NCBI GenBank assembly: GCA_019614645.1
Contig: JABWDB010000015.1
Span: forward strand, 5,031,501 to 5,095,500
DNA from: Stratiolaelaps scimitus
Lineage: Eukaryota > Arthropoda > Arachnida > Mesostigmata > Laelapidae
DNA: 64,000 bases
Direction of reading: 5' to 3'
The notes under the pieces are model-generated. The model was not told where the DNA came from, searched no databases, and was given only the letters and a program-made list of their open reading frames with translations. This document shows, piece by piece, positions 24,483 to 36,475 of the stretch (its first letter is position 1; every line of letters begins with the position of its first letter). Position numbers and translations under genes: made by a program.

Positions 24483-24686
24483 CTATTTTTCCCATGTGAT
24501 GTTATCCCATTTTTGCTGCCGCTCAAAGGGGAGTTCGTAGCGGAGTCTTGGTAAACCTTGCTCCCGGCCGTCCGACTGTCCAGACACGACGACCGGCACG
24601 AACGCAGAGCCACCCATACCGTTGGCTGACACAAGCTGGTCGTTTGTCTCTTTTCGGATGCCGTCCACCGTGGCGGCCTGAGGTTC
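24483..24686 (-). CDS. Possible further nested antisense exon
   Basis: After a long T/C-rich stretch and GGGCCCTCAG (ends 24687) the frame reads EPQAATVDGIRKETNDQLVS and on through RYELPFERQQKWDNITWEK to a TAG. Codon choice is GC-rich and even. Immediately downstream another frame opens (24,495 to 24,208) with similar composition, so a frameshift or a different border is possible. Phase does not match the CAG|GTGAGA donor of the previous exon in this frame. Not recognised; the evidence is composition and the acceptor only. Confidence 0.22.
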   Translation of the reverse strand, partial: EPQAATVDGIRKETNDQLVSANGMGGSAFVPVVVSGQSDGREQGLPRLRYELPFERQQKWDNITWEK

Positions 24687-24863
24687 CTGAGGGCCCATTT
24701 GTTTGGATCAGGGTCAGAGAAACTCATGACGACAACGACGACGACGACCGGGAGACAACATCAACAAGAACAACAGCAGAAGTGGCAGATGGAACGAGGC
24801 CAACGCTTCCTGTCTCAGCGAGCCTGCTTCTGTACAAGTGCGCCAGGCCGCTTACATTCTCAC

Positions 24864-25201
24864 CTGCTGTGCAGCTCAACAAAAACTGCCAATATAGTAA
24901 TAATAATAATAATTATAATTAAATAATAATTGTAATGATAGTACAAACGAGCAAATGGTTCCCTTCCGGGAGATGTCCTGCCGTTCGAATGATATGAATC
25001 GCTTCCCATCCCCAACATACGATGCGTGTAACAGACTCCATAGTTCGCATGAGATTGAGCGCAGGATTGAGTAAAGACGGACACGTTGTGGCCGCTGGCA
25101 GATGTACGTCTACAGCCGACACTACGAAGCTTCGTCGACTTCGTGTTCGCCGGGTTGACTGCGAATTGTCCTCGATTATTGGCGAACGTTGCGAACAGCG
25201 T
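24864..25201 (-). CDS. Nested antisense exon, probable cytoplasmic tail
   Basis: Follows the previous exon on the - strand. A good acceptor (GGTCTTCTGCAACAG, ends 25202) opens a frame reading TLFATFANNRGQFAVNP, TKSTKLRSVGCRRTSASGH and SVFTQSCAQSHANYGVCYTH. Two donors are possible: GTATGT at 25020 or CAG|GTGAGA at 24863. The longer form would translate an (ATT)n microsatellite as a run of Ile, so the shorter form is more likely. An alternative acceptor (TTCGCAG ending at 25157) would match the phase of the GTGTCT donor upstream. Composition is protein-like (Ser, Asn, Arg) but no domain is recognised. Confidence 0.33.
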
Positions 25202-25349
25202 CTGTTGCAGAAGACCTTCCTTTATTTATTTTCTATATTTGAAGGTTTTGGCAACGCACGAGGCTACATGCGTCGCTTAGCCGTAGTGTGGGATCATTGT
25301 GGAACCCACTAAACCCGGGTTCGCCCGCATCCCCGAGGGCAGTAGACAC

Positions 25350-25528
25350 CTTCTCTTGTGTAGAAAAAGGAATCCTCTTTAATCGCACAGACGCCCACGA
25401 GAGACATTCCAATCCCCATGAAAAGTGGGCCGATACAGTACTGGACGTGGATGGCAAAACGCCTCTGCCTGCCAAAACCACCATCCTTTGTCAAGGGGTC
25501 TGTATCTTCTTCCCCGGATTTGGCTTTA
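25350..25528 (-). CDS. Nested antisense exon with GPLFMG transmembrane segment
   Basis: Inside TBC1D16 intron 4, on the opposite strand. The frame gives a charged lead (KAKSGEEDTDPLTKDGGFG), then HVQYCIGPLFMGIGMSLVG and the exit IKEDSFFYTRE. The hydrophobic GPLxMGxGxxxxxV segment followed at once by acidic residues resembles the second membrane segment of TMEM200/DUF2371-type proteins; this is from memory of the family pattern, not a search. Acceptors: CCTTGACAG ending at 25529, or TTTTGGCAG ending at 25469. Donor: G|GTGTCT at 25349, which is weak, so the 3' border is uncertain. Confidence 0.38.
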
Positions 25529-25837
25529 CTGTCAAGGATTCATCCTGTCATGGGACACCTGATCAGCTAATCCTCAGCCCGTGTTAGCGGCAATGCGCGA
25601 GGAGATGCTGGTAGACGCCTAGATACTATATATATATATATATTGCGATATCATCGACAGCAGGCATCAGTCTATGTACTAAGCACCTTGAAAATAATAG
25701 CCTCGTACGTAACCTTTCTCCTATTAGCGTACACGTTGACTCTAAATGTCTTTCATTAATCAGACGTTGAGTTTATTCAACGCTGATTTGCGTAGTTGTT
25801 TATTCCACTGAACGAGTCCTAGAAAAACGAAACAGTC

Positions 25838-25960
25838 AGTAAGGTAAAGGCAAAGATAAAGCTTCAGTGATTTATTAAAGGAACTGCATACCGTTCTTAA
25901 GTTCTCTTATATGTCATGCGACGGGTCTCGAACCGTAGTACCTAGAAGATACTGCGGATC
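25838..25960 (-). mobile_element. SINE family B copy
   Basis: Reverse complement: AAGGTAAAGGCAAAG, TTATTAAAGGAACTGCA, CTTAAGTTCTCTTATATGTC and GGGTCTCGAACCGTAGTACC. Head truncated. Confidence 0.65.
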
Positions 25961-27528
25961 GAACGCCGATCTAGCGATTGTTTTACAGAACATTGGGGGG
26001 GGGGCTTGCTATTTGTGTGGCTTTTATTGAACTGTTGAACTAAGCTGGCTCATCATATAGACACACATGGAAAACTTTTTGTTTCTTATATATGTTAACG
26101 TGTCAACAGATCGATTGGTCCCACGTTATCGATTCGGGCCCTGTTCGTTTATACGACCCGCTTTTCGTCAGCGCGTTGATATCGGTGTCATCAACAAGCA
26201 AGGCAACGCAGCATAGCACTTGTTATCCTGATCTGGCTGAGTCATCTAGCGGCTGTTAGCAAACGACAGCTGATACAAAGTGGCGTCGGAGCCATCAGTG
26301 AACAGTCTAAATATACACGTAACACACATATCCCATACTCGACGATGTTGACAGAACGTGTTTGTTGTCCATTCAGATTTAGACCGCGCACTTTGAGATT
26401 TAGCGAGGCCAACAAGACGGCGTTGGCAAAGCGTTGCCGTGATTGCCCATAGCATAAGAAGGCTTGCACACGAAGCGTAGCCGTTCGCCTCGCGCTTAAC
26501 AGCTGCTCTGTCAATAGCGTCGAGCTCGTTGGCAATGGGTACACAATATGCATGCTCTGACCGCTCTGCTTAATCGCAATCGGCATTATTCGTAGAAGTT
26601 ATGACACACCGCTCACAGGAAACCTACCTTAGCATGTATGTTTACCTTGAGCCTGTCGCGTTGAATCACTCTGGGATTTTTTTTTCGACGAGGTGAACCT
26701 TACCAAGGTTTCTCAGGTAGTCAGACTAGTGGGACTAGCCGCAGGCCACTATGCTCTCTGAACGAGAATAACGACACCTGGTGTGGCCGCCCTTGAACCC
26801 TAAGCGTTCAGCGGCGGACGACGCGGACCGATTGGTCACGATTTGCGATGTCCATTATTCCACAATAAGTCGCCTGCACTCGAAGGTAACGGCTGAAAAA
26901 AAATGGAGAAAGCCACGCCGCTCAACTAAACGCCAAACGCTAGCCGAACAAATATGGTTGAATGCAACACATACGTCATCAGCCCCAATCCCCGTCGCAA
27001 CGTACCCTTACCTTGAGCGTAGGCGCCCATCGGACAGAGACCAGAGATTCTAGTTGGCTACCCTCAATCTATTCCCCAGGTGTGTCGATGTTTTCTTCCG
27101 ATGTTTCTCGTCGTAATGCATCACAATGCGGCCACATGGACAAGTATTGAGACATCCACTGCTGAAGAAGAAACTGAGCGGAGCCCTCATGAGCAGCAAA
27201 TGAAGGCCCAATCTGTCTTGTGCCGTTGCACTGCGCCACAATGCGCTCGGTCGGCAGCCGTCACGAAAAGCGGGAGTCCCCGTATAATTGACGTCAGATA
27301 GACTGCACCGAAGGGAAAAGAGGTTCTGACCAAGCAAAGTGGAACAGAATGGACACACTCCGATCTATGGCCGGATATCAATTTTCTGAGAATCTCACGA
27401 TAGCCATTCAGCGACATGGGCGCGCCCCATACAACGCCAGTATCGCCAAATTCCCCGTATGAATTTGGCTGAGTGTGAGAGCACACAGATACTGTATTGT
27501 ATGCATAATGTGAACACAGTTTACTACA

Positions 27529-27560
27529 GCATCCGATATATATGTATGTATATATATATA

Positions 27561-27592
<32 letters not shown>

Positions 27593-27596
27593 CGGA
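27529..27596. repeat. AT-rich palindromic microsatellite flanked by TCCGA/TCGGA
   Basis: ATCCGATATATAT on the left and ATATATATCGGA on the right frame a nearly pure TA block, so the block is a palindrome about 65 bases long. Confidence 0.75.
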
Positions 27597-28230
27597 CAAA
27601 GTAAGTGAAATGTCCGTTCATAAGAGTGTATTCAAAGCGGACATACTCTGTGTTATTTTTATAAAGTCGGATATATTTTTCAAGCAGTATCTGGAATTCA
27701 ACTAATCAAACTTGTAGAGAAAGAACAACGCGGATGTGCGGATAACTTCCAGATATAAGCGATGTCATTCAACAAGGGCTATATAGCAAACAACAGTAAC
27801 TAACCTTCGAAATCAACTATTTCGGCCTTCGGCCTAGCAAAGTTCGCGGCGGCCAGACTGCATCGGCAGTCGTATAATAGTTATAATAATTCAAATTATT
27901 AATAATACTTTCTCCTTCTATATTGTCCAAATGCTGTCTAGATAACTTTCATCAAATGAGTGCGTTCCTTTATTGTAACATTGTCATATAAATGTTTCAG
28001 GAGAAATTGAAATTTTCTCATCAACAACAGTTACTGGTGCTAAATGTTGCTTTTATAAAATGGCCACCACTTTATAAGATTGTAATAATGTGTATGGTGT
28101 CGTGTATAGCATATTCCTTGGCTTCATAATATAGGAGCACTTGATTTGACCGGCAGCGAGATCAGTACGACCAGACAATCATCAGACCGTATCAATCAGT
28201 CAATCAACGACCAGACCAGATATCGATCGA

Positions 28231-28335
28231 TGTCCCCGTGATGGCTGGGGCGACACTATTCCCGGTGGGCACCGCTTGAAGAAATTTACCTGCAGTGGTC
28301 TATTCGTCAGATCGCAGGTTCAGAATCTGGCCGTG
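28231..28335 (+). mobile_element. tRNA-like SINE head
   Basis: GTCCCCGTGATGGCTGGGG (A-box-like, similar to the family A head) and GCAGGTTCAGAATCTGG (B-box-like) are spaced as in a tRNA-derived SINE. The same head word, GTCCCCGTGATGGTTGAGCC, occurs near 990. Confidence 0.4.
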
Positions 28336-29389
28336 ATCTCAGCTGCGGCGATATGTATTTGCATTTTCCGTGGTAATGCGCCCATATGGAGAATACGTAT
28401 AGAGAAATGTCTGATACCACGAGCAGGTGCGGGCCGGGCGTAAGCGTAAGTCAGGAATCGATATGCTGCAAACAAAATCCAGTCGAATTTCATGTTTGCT
28501 AAATTCGTTTGATTTAAGCGGCGCTTGTCATATGTTTCGCGCCCTTCTCGTCGTGCCCCTTCGCCCTCCTGGGTTGTCGTGCTTGTACAGTGGGCCCACC
28601 CAGATGACATAACCCGTCTGATATATTGGGGGAATTTAGAAGATCCTTTACTCTGATCTGGCTAGTGGCGTTCGAGATTCGATTACCGGATCGATTATCG
28701 CGCATTATTGAGGTCGAGATCGGTATACGACTTCATTCACGTATATATATACATATGTGTGTATATATATATATATATATCTGCATGCATACCGAAACCA
28801 GTACCGTGGACGTTAAATGTTACTTGATGCATGACGCTTTTCTCGAGTCAATATATTTTCGACGCCTGCCCAGCTCACTAACCCTGATCGTCGCGACGTG
28901 GAAATATAATCCCTTAAAGAGGTCTGAATCTTTCAGGCCGATCGATCGATTGAATGAGTGAAATTCTACGAAGCACACCGCATCGGCAAGATGCCTACAA
29001 ACATCACTGACAGTGTTCAGGATGCATTGTGCTGCTCATAGCGTTGCCATACCTTTGACAACTAACAAAATTGCCGGCATACATCGACACGAAGCGGTGT
29101 CGTCTGATCTCGGATCTGCAACTGTTAGCACTGGGTATGTTCCGACAGCTGCTACCTCCCCCGATGTTTCCTGTCTCCGTTTCAACGCGGTACTGCTCTG
29201 TTTAAGGGTGGCCACGCGACACGACCGAGGCAGGGATAGGGGGCGAGACTACGCTTTCTTGGGCGGATTTTTTTCCACCTTCGAAGACCTTCCTAAATAC
29301 GAAGTGTGCTATCTCAGCCGTATGCTTGACACAGACAAGTATGCTCGTGTCGATGTTCGCTTACAGTTAACGACACGCTCCCCCGCGAG

Positions 29390-29514
29390 TTTACGGGTCG
29401 GCCATATTCGATACGATTGGCGACCTCGTCGACACCTTCATGTACACGTTAGCAGGTGCAGTGATCTTTTTCGGGCTCGCTTTTTCCGCTGCCATATTAG
29501 GACAGCACTCAGTT
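29390..29514 (+). CDS. Isolated hydrophobic exon in intron 4 (signal peptide or membrane helix)
   Basis: A 268-codon open frame covers 29,013-29,819 but its residues look random (Arg, His, Cys-rich). The shifted frame gives FDTIGDLVDTFMYTLAG followed by AVIFFGLAFSAAILGQHSV and ends at a strong donor GTT|GTGAGT (29515). A TTAAC branch-like site at 29367-29371 and a C-rich tract precede a weak GAG acceptor at 29389. Alternatively translation starts at the ATG at 29440, which would make this a signal peptide. It would belong to a + strand gene nested in the intron, or to an alternative TBC1D16 transcript. No partner exon was found. Confidence 0.3.
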
Positions 29515-30813
29515 GTGAGTGGTGTGTCCTCTCAGTCGTACCACGAAGGCTAGATGTTTCTTGCTCATCCTTGGCCTCTTGCTCTGTGTACGAGCGGTGT
29601 CACGTAACCTTGAGCTCGTTCTGCGGGACGACACATCCTAGAGCAACTACTTCTGCCCTTAATACGCCCACAGCGACTACAGCTACCACCAGCACAACCA
29701 CCACAGCGATAACACCACCGAAGGCCGTCTCTTCCACAGCTGAGAGGCTTAGGCGACGGCCCGGCAGGTTGTCCGTGGTTGAGGTAGCGTGGGAGCCAAT
29801 CCCCTTTCGCCTATCCTAGGCAGACGTCGCTGCTCGCATGAAACCGATCTGCGAGGGCGGGACGCGGAGAGACGCGAGCTGGGGCAGTTGGAGCTTGTGA
29901 GGATCAAGGGAGAATTTTACATGAGATTAAACGAGAGCGAAACCTCGGGGGCATTTCGTTCGCGTTACGGCCGCCCAGCCGTACGCGGGCACGGGCAATG
30001 GCCGAGATTAGCGGCTTAAGCATACGAGCGGCGTAGAAACCGGGAGAATACGTTCATCTTTTTGGCAAGCCTCTGTTGAATTGGTTTTTCTTGTCAGCGG
30101 CGGCACGGCCGAAGGAAAGAGATGCCTTCTGCGGCAGTCTGCTCTGGGTGGGTGGTCCTCCGCCGTCGGCTGATAAGGCACCACCCTTTGAGTTGACGCT
30201 CGTGGAAAGGCGATGCGCTGTTTCGCAGTGTGTTTACGCTTACGTACGGGTACGGGTGTGGCTGCGCCGATCCTGTACAGATCCTGGCGCCGTGGAGAAG
30301 TGGCCGGCGACCTATTGTCACCGAGGGCAGGCCGAGTTTTCAGGAGCAAACCACGAGCATGGAGCGAGAGAAAATCTTCAAAAAGTCTTCGCGAGACTTC
30401 GTGCATTGAGCAAACGCTTAACTTAGCAAAGAAATTGTGTTTCTTGAAAGCGAGCCGGCTCATTACTGCGTCGGGTAGCCTAAGTTATGCACGTAAACAA
30501 TATGGAACAGTTGAATCTGGGACGAACCGCTTGTTCTCGGTATTATGTGTGTACTTGTAGCAGTACGTACGAGGCCCAAGACGCATCGCTCGTATGTTCC
30601 GCTCAGCGTACTCTGACAGTCAATCCCAATGCTGACAATAATAATACCTATTTATATTAACAAATCAAGCTCCTAGTCAGATGGTGGTTCCTGGTTAGGG
30701 TGGTACGATACGTTCAACAACCACGATAAATAGAAAGCTCACTTTTATTAATCACGCTTCGTAACTCCTTCTACAAACATATGTACTGATTATAACTTTG
30801 AAATTATTGTTAA

Positions 30814-30885
30814 TATTATTATTATTATTATTATTATTATGATAATTATGATAATTATTATCATTATTAACATTATTATTATTTT
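30814..30885. repeat. (ATT)n microsatellite next to the exon 5 acceptor
   Basis: Imperfect ATT/ATG repeats run up to the acceptor and provide its T-rich tract. Similar ATT or AAT runs are at 2160-2200, 8220-8245, 24,898-24,945, 32,430-32,470, 38,080-38,125 and 58,535-58,558. Confidence 0.85.
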
Positions 30886-30889
30886 GCAG

Positions 30890-31199
30890 GACTTTGACTT
30901 TCTGATGAAGAGTCGCACCCAACGCATTAAGGAGTGCATTGTCAGCGGCAACATCGTCTCGGGCAACGGTGGCCCGAGTGAAAAATCAGCCAGCAGCCCT
31001 AACCTTGGCGGTATCGCGACTGGTGGCGCTATGCTCTCGCAACTGTTCGTCCTGAGTAAACCCCGACTCTCGCCCGAGGAGTGTCACCCCGAGGAGGACT
31101 CCGCGCCATTATGTGATTTCGACTTCTGGTTTTGCCACGAGAATGAAGATGGCGTCTTCGAGAACGAGTGCGAAATACGAAAGTCGGTCTTCTTTCGAG
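30890..31199 (+). CDS. TBC1D16: TBC1D16 exon 5, linker into TBC domain
   Basis: The acceptor TTATTTTGCAG ends at 30889, directly after a (ATT)n tract that supplies the pyrimidines; the donor is CGAG|GTACGA at 31200. The reading starts DFDFLMKSRTQRIKE, passes an inserted Gly/Ser-rich loop, then LSKPRLSPEECHPEED, which corresponds to the Arg-Pro-Lys-Leu...HPEE segment of the family. It ends CEIRKSVFFRG, the first helix of the TBC domain. Vertebrate TBC1D16 has a shorter loop here. One base is left over (phase 1), matched by exon 6. Confidence 0.92.
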
Positions 31200-33446
31200 G
31201 TACGATATTATCGTTTGAGATCATTACACTGAGTTGATATCGGTGTCCCCTGGATGGTCTAGTGGTGAGCGTCTTAGACTACTAGACCGGAGGGACACGT
31301 GTGTGTTGGGTTCAAATCCTGTGAGACGCGGAGGAGTTTCTTTGGAGTTCTTCATCATCTTTCTTTATCTGAAGATTCTTGTCAGGTACGAGTAAGGTGG
31401 AGAAGATAAGCAAAGGTGGCCCCGACAGGTCCTCTCATAGTGATACCTAAAAAGGGTTAAGAGCTGAGGCCTGTCAGATAAAAGGGGAACAGCTGAGGGT
31501 CAGCTCGAAAAACAGTGTCACACTGAGTCGATGGGGTGTGGGATCGAGGGGGAAATATAGCGATAGCGAGCACTGCTGCGTCTACCTCTCGTTGGAAAAA
31601 TTAACGAAAAGTTCACTCGCCTCGTGCTCATTGCCAGTGGTAGAGGCGGAAGCGCAAGATCACAGCAGCCATCGCAGACGATCCTGAGCACGACCTCACT
31701 CTGGGTCCGCCGAAGGTAGAATGCATTAATTTGGGATCAAGTAATTAATTACCGCCGACATGTCACAATGATGTAATTACAGGTTGAAGGGAGAACCAAA
31801 CAAGTGGAAAGTTCTGCCTGAGCTAATTTCATTTGAAATCTCCATCTGGCGTTTAGTGTATTTATATATATATATATATTTTTTTTTCTTTTCTTTTATC
31901 TATCGTGAGAGCCAACGGGTTCCTCGTTTTCGCTCCATGTAACACGTGTCCGCTTGGTCCAATCATGGGCTATTAACAGAGGCCACATTAACGCCACATC
32001 TGCCCCATCCGATCTGATACCCCGGTATACTGCTGAAGATACAGCATAATGACATGGCCATACAGTGGCCAGCACGGGGAACTATTCCCCATTGAAAATC
32101 GCAGTTGGCGAGTCGCTCCCAATGTTCTATCTCTCCGCAAGACACATGCAACGATATTCTTCTGTTCAACCTCCCCCATAGTTCTTCTGCTGTTTCTGCT
32201 GAAAACGCCACTTTTAGCAGTGACAGCAGCCGGCTGCCGGCAGCGACACTGTCATGACTGCGTGAGTCTCCGATCACAATCGAGATGGATCGCTATCCTC
32301 CAGCCTCCTGCCGGGGGGGGGATCGTAAACCAGTGCAGCTGAGAAATGGAACAAGAACGAATACGAAATGCAGGTATCGACCCGACCGTATCTCTATCGC
32401 ATGTGACTAATTGATCACAGTAATGCTACGGGTGCACAATAATAATAATTTATTATTATTACTATTAGTATCATAAAACATAACAGACGTTATATGAGTG
32501 GATTCACGATACAGCGATGATTGTGTCGGAACAACAAAGGCCATGCAACATTTGGGCCTGAATGGCCGGAGCAGAGCCTCTCCCCGATCACGTATATGTA
32601 TACATATAGATATATATACACATACACGCCTACCTAAACGCCGATGCATTTCAAGGTCAGAACGCCGTCAGTGCGCGTCGACTGAGCACCAACTAGACCT
32701 GCTTATTATGCCTACCTCGTCGTTCCCAGTCGTTGAGGTGCATACAGTATCTGTCTGAGGTATTTATTGATGAGCTACAGTGCACCCAATACAAACACCA
32801 TGTTCTGCACGACGTGTGTTGCGAACGACAACACGTCGTACAGCCCGTTCAGCTCCACTGGGTAGCTAAGCTGTTCGCGCTCATTTGCGTTCCATCGTTC
32901 AATGGTAACCGCAAGTGATCTGTGTAGAAACCGCTGGCCGGACATACATCACCACTAGTTCCGTAATCATTGCCTCCCGCCGTAAGCCGAACCTACCCTG
33001 CCCGCTCCTGTAACTCGCTGCATGGCGCCCGAACGCGTTTTCCTCAATGTTCCCCGCTTGCGTATCCCAGCATCAACATGCGGCACATGCGGTTTCGCCG
33101 AACGTCGAATCGCTGTTAACGGGTATGATGTAGAATCGTTTGTCAAGCGAAAACGCTAGCAAATTGACGTTGAAGCGAACGATTGCCGACGGGCGATAAT
33201 TGTTGTCACCAACGACGCCGGATGTATTGGCGATTTTGCAGCAGCACCCAATTGTCGGCCATCGCGCCGGCGGCCCTAGCGCCCCGCGACGGCGGCACCT
33301 CACCCCAGTCAGTGGCGGGTGTAGCGAGGTAAGACGGCGCTTCGATTCGCTTCGCGGCGGCTGCGTCGAGAAGGGGCCGCTTCAGCAACTTAACAACGAT
33401 CCTCTTGACGTTCTCTGCTTCCTGTCGTTGTCTGACGTCGTTCCAG
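31200..33446. other. Intron 5 of TBC1D16
   Basis: Begins with the best SINE A copy. Microsatellites at 31,860 and 32,430. The part just before exon 6 is GC-rich and open in the coding frame but is not conserved. Confidence 0.65.
31243..31520 (+). mobile_element. tRNA-derived SINE, family A, best-preserved copy
   Basis: Starts 43 bases after the exon 5 donor of TBC1D16. Contains A box (TGGTCTAGTGGTGAGCG), B box (GGGTTCAAATCCT), the body word GGTGGCCCCGACAGGTCCTC and the 3' end GAACAGCTGAGGGTCAGCTC followed by an A-rich tail. Reference copy for family A in this window. Confidence 0.8.
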
Positions 33447-33663
33447 GCGTCGAGCAGGGCATCCGACGCCACGTGTGGCCTTTTCTGCTGTTCGTGTACT
33501 CGTTCGAGTCGACGCAGGACGAGCGGGACCGCATCCGCACCGATAATTACATCCACTATCAGGACATTAAGCGCCGACGACGGCTGATGACGGCGGAGCA
33601 GCGGGATCGCTTCTACCGTGATTACGAGTGCACCGTCGAAAAGGACGTCGTTCGAACGGATCG
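33447..33663 (+). CDS. TBC1D16: TBC1D16 exon 6, TBC domain with arginine finger
   Basis: The acceptor is TCGTTCCAG (ends 33446) and the donor CG|GTGAGT (33664). Upstream intron sequence stays open in the same frame for about 80 codons, but the TBC alignment starts exactly at this acceptor (GVEQGIRRHVWPFLL). The exon contains YSFESTQDERDRIR and the catalytic motif VEKDVVRTDR. Family knowledge: the Arg of the IxxDxxR motif (codon CGA at 33653-33655) is the arginine finger inserted into the Rab active site. It is intact. Confidence 0.95.
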
Positions 33664-35689
33664 GTGAGTATCATCCTCGTGGCGGCTTGGTTTAGCCGAT
33701 AACATTTCACGTTCGCGCGATCTGATGCTACTCAAAGAGGCCAATTCATCATCGCCATCGCTGGGGATCGTATCATCTGTCACGCACGTAGATATTGTCA
33801 CGTATAGATGCTGTGTTGGGGGGCGGGGCATTGGCGTGACCTGCGTCTAATGGCTATTATAGTTTCATCGTGGTCCGGCGATGACAACCGCCAACAGTAA
33901 CAACAACAACAGCAACAACAACGGAACGCGTTTGTTGCGACAGGTTTCACAAAATGTGTGAACTCTTAACACGGATGTGAGGCAACAGCAGAAGGTCGGG
34001 AGGTTTGGCGGGGGGCAAGATTAATGCGTACGGATCGTATCTTCCAACATAGAAAATATATATGTTAGATAGATAATCAACTACATATGCTGCTGCCTTG
34101 CTTCACGTGTCTGCTCGAATGGCGTAATTTCCCTACAGGGTGTTCTATCATGGCCAGCGGAGTTTGCGTGCTGGAACAGAACAATCAGTTCCATTGCTTC
34201 TTTTTGTATCGAAAAATAGCAATTATAATGACATCAACGCTCAGCCAAGCGTCGATCCAATGTATTTAGTTAAACGCCTATGGATAGTTTCATAGTTTCC
34301 TCTTCTCGATAGCTAATTACCTTTGTTTTTCTTCTTGAGAAAAACAGCTGCACCACGAGACGCAAACTGATTGTAGGTGGCTTCCACTGCTCAAGAAACG
34401 TGGACCTCCTCTCTCTCGGCCGAGTTGCAACTTCAGCCGTTAACCTTGAAACAAACTTGCACTCGCGTGCTGATTTCGATCTGGGAGGGGGTAGAGACGA
34501 TGGCTCAGACGCAGGCGGCGGCCTCCGTTCGCCGGGTTCGCCAGCAGGCACCCATCAGACAATTCTGCTTGTGGCAGGAGCTTGCTCCAGAGGCAAAACC
34601 AACCTCTTGGCATTGTGCAACGGGGCAAATTAGTTGGGGAATCAGATGAGAGAAGTGGGGTCTCCCAGCCGCGTACCTACTACATCGGCAGATTGGTGGT
34701 AGTGGTGCTTTTGGCGGGAGTACCGCTTCTGTCGTTGCGCTTGCGTTGAACTGGTATTGGAGCAATGCGGCGGTACCGGGCGGTCTGCCAAGCGGGAAAA
34801 TAAGCGGAGGAAAAAAGAAGTTGCACTGGCCGCCTATTGCATCTGCCCTGTGTGATACCCCTGGAAAACAGCGAATGAAAGAAAATTTCGTTAGTTTTAT
34901 ATATATATATCTATATATATAAGATAAACCTGTGGTTATCAAGATCGAATATTGCCAATCCAAATGTAAAAATGCGCTTTACTTCGGTTGCTAAGTATTT
35001 CTTGCTGTTTGAATAGCTTGGTACTTCTTGGCACAGACGCAGCACGCTGTATCCGACGGCCGATTCTGCTATCCACCATTGCACCAACACCCTGACGCCT
35101 TCAGCGTATAGCTTCGTATATGAGGTCACGGCCATCAGCCTCGTCTGACTGGCCCATAGATCTGTCTGTGGCAGCGGCTGATCCACAGTTGCGTCTCGAT
35201 GACAGCGACGTCGAGTAGACACCTACGAAGCTTTCGATCTGACCGAGTCCACAGGTGCGCGACAGACTTTACAGATCGCACAGCTTCCACTCAACTGATA
35301 CACAAGTCTCTGTGCGCGATGAGCGTTCGTCCTGACAGGACATTTACGGACGTCCCGCTTGAAACAGACGGGCACTATTTTGCAGCGCCTTTCTCATCGG
35401 AGGTGATATTATTGGCAATACACGACGGGGCAGCCGCAGACGCCTTGGAACCAGCGAGACCCTCCGGGTCCTCTCTCTCTCTCTACCGATAGATTCATTG
35501 AAAGCTTGGGTTCGCCTCGGAATGATACCCTGCCAGCTGCTGCCAATGTTCTGCAGTCGCCAATGTCCGCACGGTGCGTCATTGACATGTCATGTTCCCA
35601 TTAGAAAACAATAAACTGCCATGAGGATGACGCAGCCGTAATCAATTGAGATCTCCTAGATATCGCGACCACTTGAAACGGATCTAGAA

Positions 35690-35720
<31 letters not shown>

Positions 35721-36384
35721 GGTGTACATTGCTGACATAACATACACATTTGTCAGTTTCTACAATGGCGTACAGGTTATCCTAGCTTAGCTAATTACGA
35801 CAAATCGAATATAGTCTAATAGATGAATTGAACCGAAAACGAATTAGCCAATGTTCATTCGCATGCAGGCATATGTTTTTGCTAGTAAGGGTGGCGCTTC
35901 GGCGGTGGGGCCACCATTCATTAACATATAGAAAAGGGCAGTTGTGAACTGTTCCCCTTTAACGTCAAGACCTCGAGTAATTTCGGACGGGAACGATGTT
36001 CTTGGTATCTTGCCCAAGCGCCCGCCCGTCTCCTCGACCCACGTTCGCGAGAACGCGGATGGGGGGGTCAACTCATTTTCTCGGCAGAACTTCCCAATCC
36101 CTAGGGCAGTCGATGTTAACACGCGTGCTACGTAAAAACCAATCGAATTCTGCCAAGATCCCAGCTGAATAATGGACACGACGACATAGTCCCAATGCCC
36201 CGAAGGTCACAAGTTGCCATGTGTCAATGGACAAGTTTGACAAAACTGAACAATTTCCCCACGTCGGAACCTAATCCTCATCCACGGGCGCGTAGTCTCA
36301 TTGTGCAAAACGACAAGGCCAGCTGTAATCGCGACATCGCCCTCAGTTTCTTGCAGCATTATCATCATATATAATATATTATAT

Positions 36385-36475
36385 ATAGGCTGCGTGTGAC
36401 ATATAAGCGAGCTTAAACATTGTAAAAATTCCAGCTCCAATTTAATAAGCCAGTAATAGCTTTACCTATACATAA
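36385..36475 (+). mobile_element. SINE family B, 3' half
   Basis: GACATATAAGCGAGCTTAAAC, ATTGTAAAAATTCCAGCTCC and TTTAATAAGCCAGTAATAGC match the family B 3' half in direct orientation. Confidence 0.55.

Larger units (their letters stand above)
17938..30889. other. Intron 4 of TBC1D16, 12.95 kb, with nested elements
   Basis: By far the largest intron. It carries the LINE remnant (18.3-19.35 kb), SINE B copies, the candidate antisense exons (24.5-25.5 kb), a possible antisense 3' piece near 22.62-22.74 kb with AATAAA, the hydrophobic exon at 29.4 kb and a GC-rich patch at 29.0-30.5 kb that could be an internal promoter. Confidence 0.7.

Noticed and set aside
29013..29819. 268-codon open frame, the longest but one in the window
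   Set aside because: Residues are Arg/His/Cys-rich and random-looking, with no domain; a shifted frame explains part of it better.
33206..33556. - strand 116-codon frame opposite exon 6
   Set aside because: It is the antisense shadow of the conserved TBC exon.
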